Shown: positions 10,381 to 21,295 of the stretch, in pieces | How the letters are laid out: every line of letters starts with the position of its first letter | Position numbering within the stretch: the stretch's first letter is position 1 | NCBI GenBank assembly: GCA_009363875.1 | Contig: CM018695.1 | Span: 42,757,150 to 42,821,149, forward strand | DNA from: Mikania micrantha | Taxonomy: Eukaryota; Streptophyta; Magnoliopsida; Asterales; Asteraceae | Length of the DNA: 64,000 nt | Reading direction: 5' to 3' | Position numbers and translations under genes: made by a program | Notes under the pieces: generated by a model | What the model was told of the DNA's origin: nothing | Seen by the model: the letters and a program-made list of their open reading frames with translations, nothing else | The model's database searches: none

Positions 10381-10981
10381 TTGAGCATTGAGTGAAGTTC
10401 ACCAACGCTCTTGTCCCATCCGTTCATGTTATTGCTCATGACAAAGTTGTCAAACCTTTTTAACAAAGAGTTGAGGATCAAATCCGTTGCCAACTCTTTC
10501 GAGACCGGACAATTTAGCCTTTCGAGAAGATCAATGTGGCTTTTCATCTTAAGTACATATGATGAAACCGATTGGGTTTCTTCCATACGACATGCATGAA
10601 GTGCTCGAACCGTTTCGAACCTTTCTACCCTTGCTTGTTGAAGGAACGTTTCCTTCAATTGAGTAATCATGTCATAAGCCCCGTGGAGCTCATACTCCTT
10701 TTGGAGTTGGTAGTCATACTTGCCAACATTAGGCAAGAGACTTGTACAGAATCCTGGACATATTTAACCCATTCGAGATAGGCATCATCATCATCCTCGA
10801 TGGGTTCATCGGGGATGGGATCGTCTAAAATGTAGGATCGTTTCTCTTGCTTGAGAACAATTCTCAAGTTTCGATGCCAATCCATTAAGTTTGTGTGATT
10901 TAGACGTTCTCTTTGGAGAATTGCTCTTAGTGATTGGCTATTACCAGTTGGGTTATCGTTATTAGCATCGTTTGCAGCCAT
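10381..10981 (-). pseudogene. Ty1/copia gag N-terminus, copy B
   Basis: The ATG is at 10981-10979, with the same MAANDANNDNPTGNSQ start as copy A. The frame shifts near 10700 (copy A has TTCGGTAG where this has TTGGTAG, a 1-nt loss). It then continues as ELHGAYDMITQLKETFLQQ...NNMNGWDKSVGELHSMLK. The gene is cut at 10381 by the duplication breakpoint, so no zinc knuckle or protease follows. It helps reveal the single-base frameshift in copy A. Confidence 0.85.
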
Positions 10982-12571
10982 CTACAAGAATTTAACAAAG
11001 TTTGATTTTCGTACATTCTTTATTACGTTTAATTATTAATACCCTTTGGTGTCTTAATGACAATTAGTAAATAAATGAATCTAGAACCCAACGTTACATT
11101 CAAATAATGGTTAGGTGACCTTTATCCCATTTTTAAATTAACAAGGTAGTCAACGTTTGACAATTGCAACCCTTTGCAACTTCTAGTGTATGGGATCGAT
11201 TAAATATCATATATTTAGTTGGCATGTTTATCCCATCAACACCATTTGGAAACCCATGTGTTAGGTGATCCATTCCACACGGTTTGCAAATTAAGTTTTC
11301 CTACTTACACATTCGTGTGAGTTTACTTACACAAGTGGTTAGGTGACCTTTATCCCACAAGTATAGTATTCCCACCTTAAAACACAAATTTCCTCCAAGT
11401 GGTTAGATGACCTTTATCCCACAAAGATTTTCCAAGTGATTCAAGTGTTGCGTAAAAGGATGGTGTTAAACTTGTTTTAAAAAGGGATTTTTTCTTAGTT
11501 TTCTTAATACTAGTTTAGAAAACTTTGTGTACCTTGCATTTGTATGCATCCAAATGAGTGGTACCCTTAGGTTCTTTTATAATAAAACCCATTTTATTAT
11601 TAAATCATTATGTTTAATAAAATCAAATTATTTTACCAATTTTAATGATTTTAAAGAACCGGTTTTAGTTTGTCGCGTTTATTTGTTTGTTAATCATGCA
11701 TATCCAAATATAATACAAAACAACCACCAATTAAACATAAACTAAATAAGTGCATAACCATAGCCAACTAATCTTGTCACACTTGTTAGCCAGAACAAGT
11801 GTGCCAAAAGGTCTTTCTTAAGGGTGTAAAATGACACAAGTGTTGTGTCCATGAACTCCCACTTGATCTTGCATCCAAATGCTTCAAGTGTCCATTTGTG
11901 TTGTGATTTCTCCATGTTGCTTTGGGCTTCAATTGGGCTTCATTTTTCAGCTTCAAAATCTAGTTGGGCTTCCAAGGTGTTATTTGGTTTTGGCTCGAAT
12001 CCCATTATGGGCTATGAAGTCCTTTTGGACCCAAATTGGCCTAAACCAAAACACCATTTGTATCTTCCATTTACAATTACAAAAAAATATCCTAATACAT
12101 TTTTATATAGTAAATGAAACCAAAATACAACTAATCTATTTATTACATACCAAATGAAATAAAAAAATTACATGCCCAAATGAATAAAATTATTAAAACA
12201 ATCCTTTGAATAGTCAAATGCCAAAAACAACGAAATCAACCAAACACATCCAAAACACAATCACAAGGTCATGGCTAGGTTATGAACACCAAATATACAA
12301 TCATTCAAGTATTCAAGAAAAAAAATGGTCCCCTTTTTTTTGTTGAAACTTACAGCCAAAAAAGAAAATTCAACAAAACCGATTTTGTCCAAATTAACTA
12401 TCATCCAAATGACTAATCTTTCAATGTTTCCACATGCATATTGTAAACTTTGAAAGACAAGGGTTAAACATTTTATCAAAACACATCAGCCCCTAGGCTC
12501 AAGTGTGTCAAAAATTACCTTTTTCTTGGATTTTTGAAGCATGCATCCACATAAGTGGCTCTCGATGCCAT
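10982..12571 (-). other. Copia leader, copy B, with degenerate primer site
   Basis: This duplicates 6177-7766. The GGTTAGGTGACC-type repeats recur at about 11109, 11337 and 11400 (the last has GTTAGATGACC). The tRNA-Met-like primer site next to the LTR is preserved (TGGCATCGAGAGCCA read on the minus strand). I see no gene in this stretch. Confidence 0.6.
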
Positions 12572-13333
12572 TGTTGGGTTTAACAAGTTTATCAAAGCTA
12601 TATTAACCATTTTAAAATGTAAAAACGCAGCGGATATTTGTAGTTTAAAACTTGTTTTAAAATGTTCATAAACCATTTTATGATTAACCCAAATCAAAGG
12701 ATCCATATGAGGATGTTCATGCTTACAAACAAAAATAGTTAGAAACAAGAAAACTACCTCCACCTTTAGAGGGTGTGATTCTTGAAATAGGTGATCATTC
12801 TTGAATGAAATCTCCAAAGGATGAAGACCACAAGCTTGTATACCCACAAACCTACAACAAAACACCAAGGTGTGCTAGGATTGAACAACATAGAAGAACC
12901 ACAAAACTCTTTTTCTCTTGCTCTTGGCCGAAAATTACAAGGAGAGAGGATGAGAGAGTTTATTTTTTATTGTGTGAGAGATACTTGTTTGAGAAAATGT
13001 GTAAATGCATGTCTCATGATTGGTTAAAAAAAGGTAGTAAAGCATGTGTGGGATTGACCACTCTTGGGTCATGCATCTCTTCACCAACAAGATACTTCCC
13101 ACTTTTAATTAAATTAGTCATAGTAAAAACCATTTTAACTGGTGACATTTAATTAGTTACTTGCTACATTTTATTTAAACTTTATAAATGTTATTTAACC
13201 AATTAAATAACAAAATAAAGTTATCTCTCATAAATAAATTACTCAAGTAATCTATTAATTTCACAAGTGCTTCTATTTAGAAAACACATTTTTCTAGTTT
13301 GTTATTGGGTATGACCCGACTTGGATCATAACA
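12572..13333 (-). mobile_element. 5' LTR of truncated copia element, copy B
   Basis: It has the same termini as the copy at 7767-8593 (TGTTATGATCC... / ...CCCAACA on the minus strand). It is shorter because about 60 bp is missing after ACACATTTTTCT near 13293, between short TCT-type repeats. Confidence 0.6.
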
Positions 13334-13354
13334 TACTAGCCACATTAATTTATT

Positions 13355-14514
13355 ATGTCTCTTGGGCAGATAGAACCAACACCTGAGTCATCAAGGTCAA
13401 AGAAAAAGAAAAGGATGGCCAGAGGTCCAACAACAAAGAAGAAGTCTAAAGCTCCTAGGATCATTGTATCCTCATCTGTTATAACTTACGCAGTTTCTTC
13501 TTCACCTGCTTTTGTTATTATCTCTACACCAGTTACTGTTGTGTCAACAGTTCATGATGAAGCGTCTACAGTTCATGTTTCTACACCAGTTACTGTTATG
13601 CAAACTCCAGAGTTTGTGAATGTAGCTACTTTTGTTCCTTCCTTTATGTATGCTACAACGGTGACGACATCTTTTCAAGAAACTTCATTTCAAGATGCTC
13701 CTACTTCCAGAGAAGATTCTTTACTTGGCAATTTAGATGACTTGGATCTAAATTTTACTATGGATTATGATGACACTGAGCTTAGAAGAAGAGTATCTAT
13801 GTTGTCAAAAGAATTTGATCAGTATAAGACGAAAAAGGAGAAAATGTAGGATGATCAACCATCTTCTTCAGGTACAAGTGAACTAGATGTGATAAAAAAC
13901 CAAATTGCTCAACTGATGAAGTGGAGAGAGGAAGACTTGGTTGAGAAGAAGCTGATGAGCGAAAGAATTACTTCTTTGGAGACTTTGATTGATATACAAA
14001 ATGTTGATATTGCTGAATTGCAGAATGAAAATCGAGATTTGAGACAGAAGATTAAAGATTTTGAAATTAAAGATTCTCAAGCTGAAGCTTCTGGTGCTGA
14101 GAGTGTGATTGTTGAGGAAGAAGAAGAGGAAGATGAAAAGATTGACTATGGTGATTCAGATATTGATGAACATCCAAGCTTGAATGCTAATGGTGATGAT
14201 GAAGAAGATGATGGTGATGTGGCAGGATCAGGTGGATCTGGTGGTCTAAATTCAAAGACTGGTGCTATAGTGGTTTATTCTCCTTCATAGGTTTCTATGG
14301 ATGCTACTCCAGTATCTGTTGTTGCTTCTGATAAGGCTAGAGATTGTACTGATGTTGATTTTGAAGACTTAATTGAAATGGAACCAAAGGAGATTATTGA
14401 TTATTCTCTGCCTACTTTTCTTGATTTGTTTAAACAACATTCTGATATTGATTTACAGAGAAAGATTGTTGAAAGATCTAGAGATAAAGACTTGGAGGAA
14501 GGAGAGATTGCTGG
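13355..14514 (+). pseudogene. Broken copy B of the acidic coiled-coil ORF
   Basis: It is the counterpart of 8615-9774 and starts at the same MSLGQIEPTPE. An in-frame TAG at 13847-13849 (AAG in copy A) stops it after 164 codons, and a second TAG at 14288-14290 (AAG in copy A) stops it again after VVYSPS. It then ends at the duplication edge after DLEEGEIAG. The rest is over 90% alike by eye, so the truncation and both nonsense changes came after the duplication. Confidence 0.85.
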
Positions 14515-14753
14515 GTAAAACGACATAAATGGTTATTTATGCGCAAACGACATAAATGGTTATTTATGCGCAAACGACATGTTTTAAGGGTTTAAACGTG
14601 TTTTATAATCATATTAGAAGTAATAACTTTATGAAATGGGATTTCATAACCATACTTTCCTAAATCGTAAACTTTCTAAAAATGGTAACTCGTGCAATTA
14701 GAGTCATAGGATGAATTATGGTGTCTTATTGTATTAAGGCACATAAATAATCT
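14515..14753 (+). mobile_element. Fragment of Tekay-like LTR related to 2405-2615
   Basis: GTAAAACGACATAAATGG... through TTTTAAGGGTTTAAAC, TATGAAATGGGATTTCATAACC and AGAGTCATAGGATG...TTAAGGCACATAAA matches the LTR at 1025-3705 over about 2405-2615. A 27-bp unit (AAACGACATAAATGG...TGCGC) is tandemly doubled at 14518-14571. Each unit contains the dyad CATAAAT-GGTT-ATTTATG; the full LTR has the same arms with loop GGCG. Confidence 0.75.
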
Positions 14754-16718
14754 AGCCAACAACAGTCATATCAGAACCTAAACAGTAATGGAAATAGTAT
14801 AAGAACATCATAACTACTGATTACAATAACAAAATAAGGAAATAAGATAGATTACTCAAGATCTTTCTTATTTCTTCACTCCATTTAGTGTTATCTTAGT
14901 TAAAATAATAACACAGAAGTTTGGTTTAGAAAACTTCAAATTTGTATGCTTAATTGACGACTATCTTTCATGTAACTTGTTTTGTAACACTTGGTGTTAG
15001 AACCTTTAGTATCAAATGATTTAGTAACCCTTTGTTTGATCCTTCTTATTCCTCTTCATGGCTACCCAAGTAATCCCAATGAGTTGTAAATTCGGCCAAG
15101 AGCCGAGGGATATCAATAGTGCACCATCGCATCTACCCTCCCATTGGCATAACTTGGAAAGTACCTTAGTCCTATTAATCATGAAATTCTCAACCCAAAA
15201 TTAATCCCAAATCTTTGGATCGGTTTTGCTTAACCGTATGGATCAGCCTAAAGTGGGGATCGATACTATTAGTATCGATGTCAACCCTTGAACTAAAACA
15301 GGTTCATCGGTATTGCTAAGTTCCATGGTTTGGCTAATATCCACACGTGATGTTCATTCGCGGCTAATATCAATGGTTCATGTGCTTATTCTCCTTGGAT
15401 TTAGTTGGATCAATAGTCTCGACAAGATCTAGGGCCATCGATACTGCTAGTATCGATGCTAGCCTTAGGAAAACTCAAACGAGGGCTGCCGATATTAACA
15501 AGTTCAATGGTGACTTAATATCGACAATTTCCACCTTCGAACCGAGAAATATCAACCAGCTTTCATTCCAAGCTCCTTGGACCGTCGAGACTAACAGTGT
15601 CTACCTTAGTATCGATGGACTATGCTCGTCAAACTTAGTAAGTTTGATGGAAAAACAGTGAGACCTTTAACCAGTCATCGATACTAAGTTGTTTAGTGTT
15701 CTTCCATCGATATTGTTGATTTTCCAGATTTTCCAGCCATGTTCATCCATCCCAAGCTTTAATCTAACCTATTCCTTAAGTCCTAAACCCATTTTCGTGC
15801 ATATCCTAGTCGATTTGAAGTGTTACAAACCGGTTACAAGCTCAAAGGTGCAAAAAGCTAAAAACTCTAGAAAAACCGAACCTTCTCTCTAAAACCACGA
15901 TCGTTTGAGCTTATTTCCACATGGATTCTTTGTACTTTCTTGTTCTCCTCGTTGCAAGGACCGTTTTGACTACAAGGTCTTCAAATTTGGTGGTGCTGTG
16001 GGTAGGTTGAGTGTTGATTTAAGGTAGAGAGAGTAGAGAGAGAAAGTGAACGAAAATGGAGAGAGGAGGGAATTTTAGGTCTTTTATAGCCCAGGTGTGT
16101 TCGGTTTCGTTTAAACGCGTCGTTTCGAAACGTTTCGTAAAGTTATGTAGTTTTATAAAAATAGAAGTTTTTAAATCTTTTTAGGTGGTAACTCCTAATA
16201 AATATTCGAAATATCTTTTTATTATTTTTAAAGTTTCGAAATCGTTTATTTTTATCGTTTCATCGGATCGTATCGTTTTCGCGCGCATTCGTATAGATCG
16301 TCACCCGTACGAATACGAAGTCAACTTTACATTCCGATTTGATTTTCTAATTATAAGATATCGTTCAGAACGTTAAACTTACAAATACATTCATGCGAAT
16401 CGGCACCCATATGAATACACTGTTAATTTAATATTCCTGTAACGACATCCGTTGTTGTTTTAGATTTAATTTCCTCACATACGTTTATGCATAATAATAT
16501 CCTATCTAACAATTGTGTATGTTATTAGTGTGTAGTTTCACATTGTATGTTAGTCTGCATTGTGTTTGTGTGTGTTGTATGTCAGTATTTAGCTTCTATA
16601 ATGTTCACAAAACTGTTTCACATAGAATTATCACAAAATTGTTTACAAGTAAGTTCCATACAATAATCTACTGTACAATCCTACTGTTCAAACCTACGGT
16701 TCAGACATTGTTGTTACA
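14754..16718 (-). mobile_element. Remnant of a minus-strand Tekay-like LTR
   Basis: No gene is credible here. The part at 16090-16530 aligns with 43800-44270 of the solo LTR (GTTCGGTTTCG, TTTAGGTGGTAA.TCCTA, ATCGTTCAGAACGTTAAACTT, TCCTCACATA.GTTTAT.CATAATA). Both end in a GTTACA-type terminus, here at 16718. On the minus strand TATAAAAG lies at 16081-16088, a plausible promoter, followed by a long leader-like stretch. The left edge at 14754 is approximate; part may belong to another element. Confidence 0.55.
15248..15712. repeat. ATCGATACT/AGTATCGAT dyad cluster
   Basis: Two full dyads (ATCGATACT-ATT-AGTATCGAT near 15259 and ATCGATACT-GCT-AGTATCGAT near 15438) and three half-sites (TTAGTATCGATGG near 15607, TCATCGATACTAAG near 15676, CCATCGATATTG near 15705) occur within 470 bp of the leader side of the minus-strand LTR remnant. 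There is no coding explanation. Confidence 0.6.
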
Positions 16719-17099
16719 TAGAGGCATTGATCGATAAAAGGGATACAATAATCGGTATTATCAAGTCATCACTCAGTACTCACAATGACACATAGCTTCG
16801 ATCATAGCGCTCTTAGTTTGTATTTAATTTTATTATTTTAATATAAACAAGCTAGAGTAACAATTGTCACCTTCCGAGGTTTTTATGACGGCAATCTTAA
16901 AGGATTAAGGGTTTTTCCTCGTATAAATCTCTTGTGTTCAGTTGTTTACTTTCTTTCATATTTACAATATCCTAGGGATCCTTGGGGATAAATTTCACGA
17001 AGCGCATAAACAAATCTATTTTCTGATTTAAAGGCATAAACCCGACTTAACTAATTTTGTTTTACTAAAAATTAAACTTGTTAATTTTTACCCGATACA
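16719..17099 (+). mobile_element. Distal part of an old Tat LTR (probably Tat-3 5' LTR)
   Basis: It shares the Tat LTR landmarks of Tat-1 and Tat-2: GCTCTT at 16806, TTTAATATAAACAAGC, CAATTGTCACCT...GAGGTTTTTATG.CGGCAATC, AAGGATTAAGGG.TTTTCCTCGTATAAATCT, and the end TTTTACTAAAAATTAAACTTGTTAATTTTTACCCGATACA. The orientation is plus. The proximal part is missing because the minus-strand Tekay-like LTR remnant joins it at 16718/16719. No primer site follows, so internal sequence was deleted. Confidence 0.7.
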
Positions 17100-17199
17100 T
17101 ATATGATGAATTAAATTTTTGGAATATATCATGAAAAGTTATATTCTAAAAATCTTCAACTAAATGATAACATAATATGGAAATATTTAAGAATATATT
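17100..17199. other. AT-rich flank between old Tat LTR and Tat-2
   Basis: This is 100 bp of AT-rich sequence with no gene. Its last five bases, ATATT (17195-17199), are repeated at 62249-62253 and form the Tat-2 target-site duplication. It is probably Tat-3 internal or tail sequence continuing at 62254. Confidence 0.5.
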
Positions 17200-17756
17200 T
17201 GTTGTGGGTCAATTTTTATGGTCTGATATTTGGGATAGCCGAGGATAATCTGGAATAGAGGATTCCTAACTATTCTCAAATATCATGAATACTAACGTCA
17301 CTAATCGATCTTTTCTCTGTATAGCTTGACTTACTTTTGTAGGTAACTTATTGTGGACATGTTTTTACCCTAAAAAGTCGGGATAAAGTCAAAGAAAACG
17401 TGGTGAGCGTGCTAAATAACGGTTATAAGTGGAGAACAAGTCTCAAACGGTCATATTGACTAGATTGGACCTAAAGACTCAGGATTTAGTTAAAAGAAAC
17501 GATCACACGCGTTTAGTGGACGTTTAAGCGGAATTACCAACCATTGGAAACGTGGTGGCTGTCACAATTGAAGACATGGTCATGATTCCGATATTCTCTC
17601 CGGAATATTCAGGAATACTATTAATTGTATTTTACTATAAATTGAGGCTTATGGTCGATCTAGGGACACACATACGCACTCAGCTAATTTCTACTTATTT
17701 CTTGTTTGCGTTTGCGATATCCAGAGGCTAGCAACACTTAGAGATCGATCATTTGT
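17200..17756 (+). mobile_element. Tat-2 5' LTR, proximal part
   Basis: It starts TGTTGTGGGTCAATTTTTATGG, as does the 3' LTR at 52834. It runs to GATCGATCATTTGT at 17756, where the solo LTR begins. The rest of this LTR resumes at 44407. Confidence 0.92.
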
Positions 17757-18735
17757 TGTCACACCCCGAGCCGGCGGGTCGAAACGTGTGTCCAATCAAG
17801 CAGAATGGTCTCAGGGCGCGATATCGAGAATGATAATCGTGATGATTAGAATGTTTACATTGCATATGATATAAAATGAGAAAATGCTAAATTGAATAGA
17901 ATTACAAAGTTAAATTACATCAGTTTTTGTTCATAATTTAACAATGTAAATCTACAATCAGCATCATAAATCTTCTATCTTGTATCTGCACAAGATATAC
18001 AAAATAATCTGTAAATGATGTTCAAAATATATGCAGGTCCAAAATACTAGGTCCTCTATTCGGTATCCTAGTCCAAAAGCATTAACTTCTACTCAGATAT
18101 GTTCGTCGCCTGAGAAGTCATGCAAAAAGATCAAGTCAACACATGGTTGGTGAGTTCATGTAGTTTTATTTAAAATGAAATTGAATAAACCGTTCGAATG
18201 AAAACCTTAACCTCACCATTAACCACCTATACCATCCAGTTCAATATGCTTATATATAGGGCATATGTAGGGTCGAACTTACCGCCCGCCTAGCCACCGT
18301 CCCACCACATACCAAACCACATGATATATTGTTCCTGCTGATAATTAAGCATTTCATTCCATACCATTGATCTACAACGTTTGATTTCCCTGAAAACTGT
18401 TTATCTTGATCTCCCGAAATGACAACCTTAACATCATCAACAACCACCTATATTATCCAATCAAGTATGCTTATATAGGGCATATGTAGGGTCGAACTTA
18501 CCACCCGCCCAGCCACCGTCCCACCACATACCGGACTGCTTAACATATTTTTTTTAATGATAATTAAGCGTTTCATTCTATCCATCGTCATATAAGATTT
18601 TGTTTTCCACAAATTGAAACACAACCAGTTTCTTGAGTTCATCACGTATTCATGATTTACCATAGCACTTGTAGAAACAAAATATTAAATGGTTAATTAA
18701 ATGAATAATTAACCATTTAAATACAACTAAGACAT
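17757..18735 (-). mobile_element. Solo Tekay-like LTR, first part
   Basis: No gene. A segment of about 220 bp is tandemly doubled (about 18202-18420 and 18421-18640), each copy holding GGGCATATGTAGGGTCGAAC and CCACCGTCCCACCACATACC. The last five bases, GACAT, are the Tat-1 target site. Confidence 0.8.
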
Positions 18736-19509
18736 TGTTTCGGGTAAAAATTAACAAGTATAACTTTTAGCAAAACCGAATTAGTTTTGTGAGGTATTGT
18801 GTTTAACAAATAAATATATTGAATATCACAAATATATGTTCAATATATCCTTAAATATCCCTGAGGATCCCTAGGAATATTTCAGAATATAAAATGAGAT
18901 ATACATCTTACACACGAGATTTATACGAGGAAAAGCCCTTAATCCCTTAGGATTGCCGGCATAAAAACCTCGGGAGGTGACAATCGTCACTCTGCCTTGT
19001 TTATATTAAACTAACAAAGTAAATAGTACAAAGAAAGAGCACAAATGATCGATTTCTAAGTGTTGATTGTCTTCGAATGTGTATAACACTGTAAATGCAA
19101 TTGCGAGTAGTGAAAGAGTGATCAGATGTGTGCGAGTTGTTTTCTAAATCGATCATAAGCCTCAATTTATAGTCAAAAATATACAATATCACTCAAAAGT
19201 CGTTCCTTATAAATCGGTCCATTCTCCAATCATGCGTCGAACACTTCTTATGAACGTTGGCATGAATTCCACGTTTCTTCTTCTAGTTCCGGAAGAATAG
19301 GCATGCTTGTTACATAATCTGTTGACTTAATTCAAATATTAGTAGCACATGTGGAATTAAATAATAACAATAATATTTATATTATTATTATGTAGCAATC
19401 AAGTCATCAGATCACATAAAGTTATATACGCAAATATTCATAATTATCTTGAAATATTCCGTATCCCAAAATATTCTGAATTATAAGACAACTTTTTCCA
19501 GGCATAACA
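18736..19509 (-). mobile_element. Tat-1 3' LTR
   Basis: 774 bp, left end TGTTTCGGGTAAAAATTAAC and right end TTTTTCCAGGCATAACA. It differs from the 5' LTR at four sites (CTAGG/CAAGG, CATCTT/CAGCTT, AATGCAA/AATTCAA, GGCATAACA/GGTATAACA). Confidence 0.96.
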
Positions 19510-19523
19510 ATTGCCCCCAAATT
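19510..19523 (-). other. Tat-1 polypurine tract
   Basis: On the minus strand the sequence next to the LTR reads AATTTGGGGGCAAT, a typical plus-strand primer. Tat-2 has TTTTTGGGGCAAT at the equivalent place (52821-52833). Confidence 0.85.
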
Positions 19524-19777
19524 CTTATTACCGCTTTAACGGGTGGTAAGAATTTGAAATTAACCGTTTATTTTGGCTCCTGATTTAAATTTTGAATTTT
19601 AAATGTGATGTGACCGTTTGGCAGATTAGTTATTACTGTGGCGGTTTCCCACATATTCCAGCCGTTTGCGCAGGATATAATGATCATTTCCTTTCCATTT
19701 GATGCCATCGTCTTCTACAGGATCTTGCTGTAAGTTTCTTTTATCCTCTCCTTCAATTTTTAATTTTTTCTTTGAAA

Positions 19778-21295
19778 ATGTCTGGATCATCTTCCTCTTC
19801 TGATTTCGACTCAAATGATTTTACTGATCAAAACATTCTAAGTCTGAATCGTCAAAACAGAAATGTTTTGAACGATGAAAGAATCGATCTGCTGCGTCTT
19901 TCTAAAACATTTCCTGATGAAACCACATTTCATCATTTTTCTGAAAATCTTAAGGTCGATCATGTGTCACCTATTTGGATATGTTTTCCAGAGTATCCAT
20001 TCACCTTGGGGTTAAAATATCCTTTTCCCGACCTCATCCTCAATTTCTTTTTAACTACCAAACTCTGTTTTCCTCAACTTATGCCTATGGGATGGCGTCT
20101 TCTTCATACCCTTGATCAACTAAACCATCACTTCGGTTTAGATATCGGTATCCCTGAAATATCCTTGATGTACCAACTTAGAACCCACGGGTCATCTCGA
20201 TTCGTTCTTCAGAGACGGAGTGGGGCTCCCGTCTTAGTTTCTGGAATTACGTTTAATGAAGATGAGTGGAGAAATAGGTTCTTTTTCGTGAAAAGAAGTT
20301 CTATCCCACATGGGGAAATCCTTCCTTTCAAATGGGTAGAAAAGGGTAGGATTTTTAGGATTTTCTTTATTAATCAAGACTTATTACTGTTTAATTTTGC
20401 TTATTATGTTTTTATTTTTTGTAGCTCCTAAATTCGAATCACTTGTTGCGGAAGAAGAAGATAGTAGGAACAGGATTCGCTCCTTGCTGAAGATCGACGA
20501 ACAGTACAGAAAATTTGGTGCTAACCTCAGAACAGTCACTCCAATGGCCTCTGGTATATTTAAAAATATTTTGATATTCCTAAATATTCTTAGTCATTCC
20601 TAACTATTCTGATTTATTTCGCAGAATCTACTTTCAACCTTGAAGACCTCGACACCTTCTTTGCTGTGAAGAAGGAGAAAACCAGTCCTACTGCCCCCAA
20701 ACCTCGTGCAATGACTACCCGTTCTTCAAAGAGTACCAAGAAACGCAAAGGGGTGGACACTGTGGATCTCGAGGAGCCGTCTGACCTATCTATCCCTGAT
20801 CTTCTGAAAAAGGTATAGAAATTATTCTTAACATTATATTCCTACATATTCTGAATGATCCCTATTTTGTAGGTCTCTGCCAAATACGCCTCAGAAAAAG
20901 AACAGAATGAGAAGCAGATTGAGGTCCTAGAAGATCAGAAGAAGATCTTCACAGCCAAAGCCGGTCACTTCGAGAAAGAGCTAACCAAGGTCAAAAAGCA
21001 AATGAAGGACATGGAAGCTACCTACAAGCTTCAATTCAAAGAGCATATTGATGGAGCCAAAAAATCTGCCACCATAGCCGTATTAAGGGCCAAAATCCAA
21101 TTGGTGAATCAGGCCAAGGCTGAAGGTGTGGATTCTTTGGCCAAGAATATGAAGGAATGGGGCAAGATATTGGCGACCCTAGCTGGTGACAAGGCTGAAG
21201 CTTCTGTGGATGTGAACAAGGCTGGTGAGGTGGGTGAGACTAGCAAGACAGGTAATGTGGAGGTGACAGGTGCGGAGGCTGATGTTGTGGAGTAG
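19778..21295 (+). CDS. Antisense spliced gene of Tat-1 (four exons, resembles 'putative gypsy type transposon' family)
   Basis: It is transcribed opposite to gag-pol, in the space between pol and the 3' LTR. Predicted exons are 19778-20345, 20425-20553, 20625-20812 and 20873-21295, with introns GT...AG of 79, 71 and 60 bp. Joined, they give 1308 nt, 435 codons and stop TAG, with phases 1, 1 and 0. Without splicing, intron stops would break the frame. Exon 1 has a Ser-rich start and PFTLGLKYPFPDLILNFF...LMPMGWRLLHTLDQL, which resembles Pfam Transposase_28. Exon 3 holds a basic TKKRKG motif (possible nuclear signal) and exon 4 a long coiled coil. The ATG at 19778 is the first in frame. Antisense ORFs at this place are known in Tat relatives such as maize Grande; their function is unknown. 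Splicing here is predicted, not observed. Confidence 0.8.

Larger units (their letters stand above)
10381..14514. repeat. Tandem segmental duplication, unit B
   Basis: This is the second copy of 5576-9774. It begins in copia gag (TTGAGCATTGAGTGAAG) and ends inside the + strand ORF at GAGATTGCTGG. There it is joined to a fragment of Tekay-like LTR rather than to the rest of the ORF. It carries more disabling changes than unit A: two stops in the + strand ORF, a frameshift in gag, and a deletion of about 60 bp in the LTR. Confidence 0.9.

Noticed and set aside
18250..18663. Two similar ORFs sharing CGGTVA.R.VSSTLHMPYI
   Set aside because: The similarity comes from the 220-bp tandem duplication in the solo LTR, not from a gene family.
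20346..20603. Treating 20397-20603 as an independent small gene
   Set aside because: It is explained better as exon 2 plus intron ends of the spliced antisense gene; its upstream part is intron 1.
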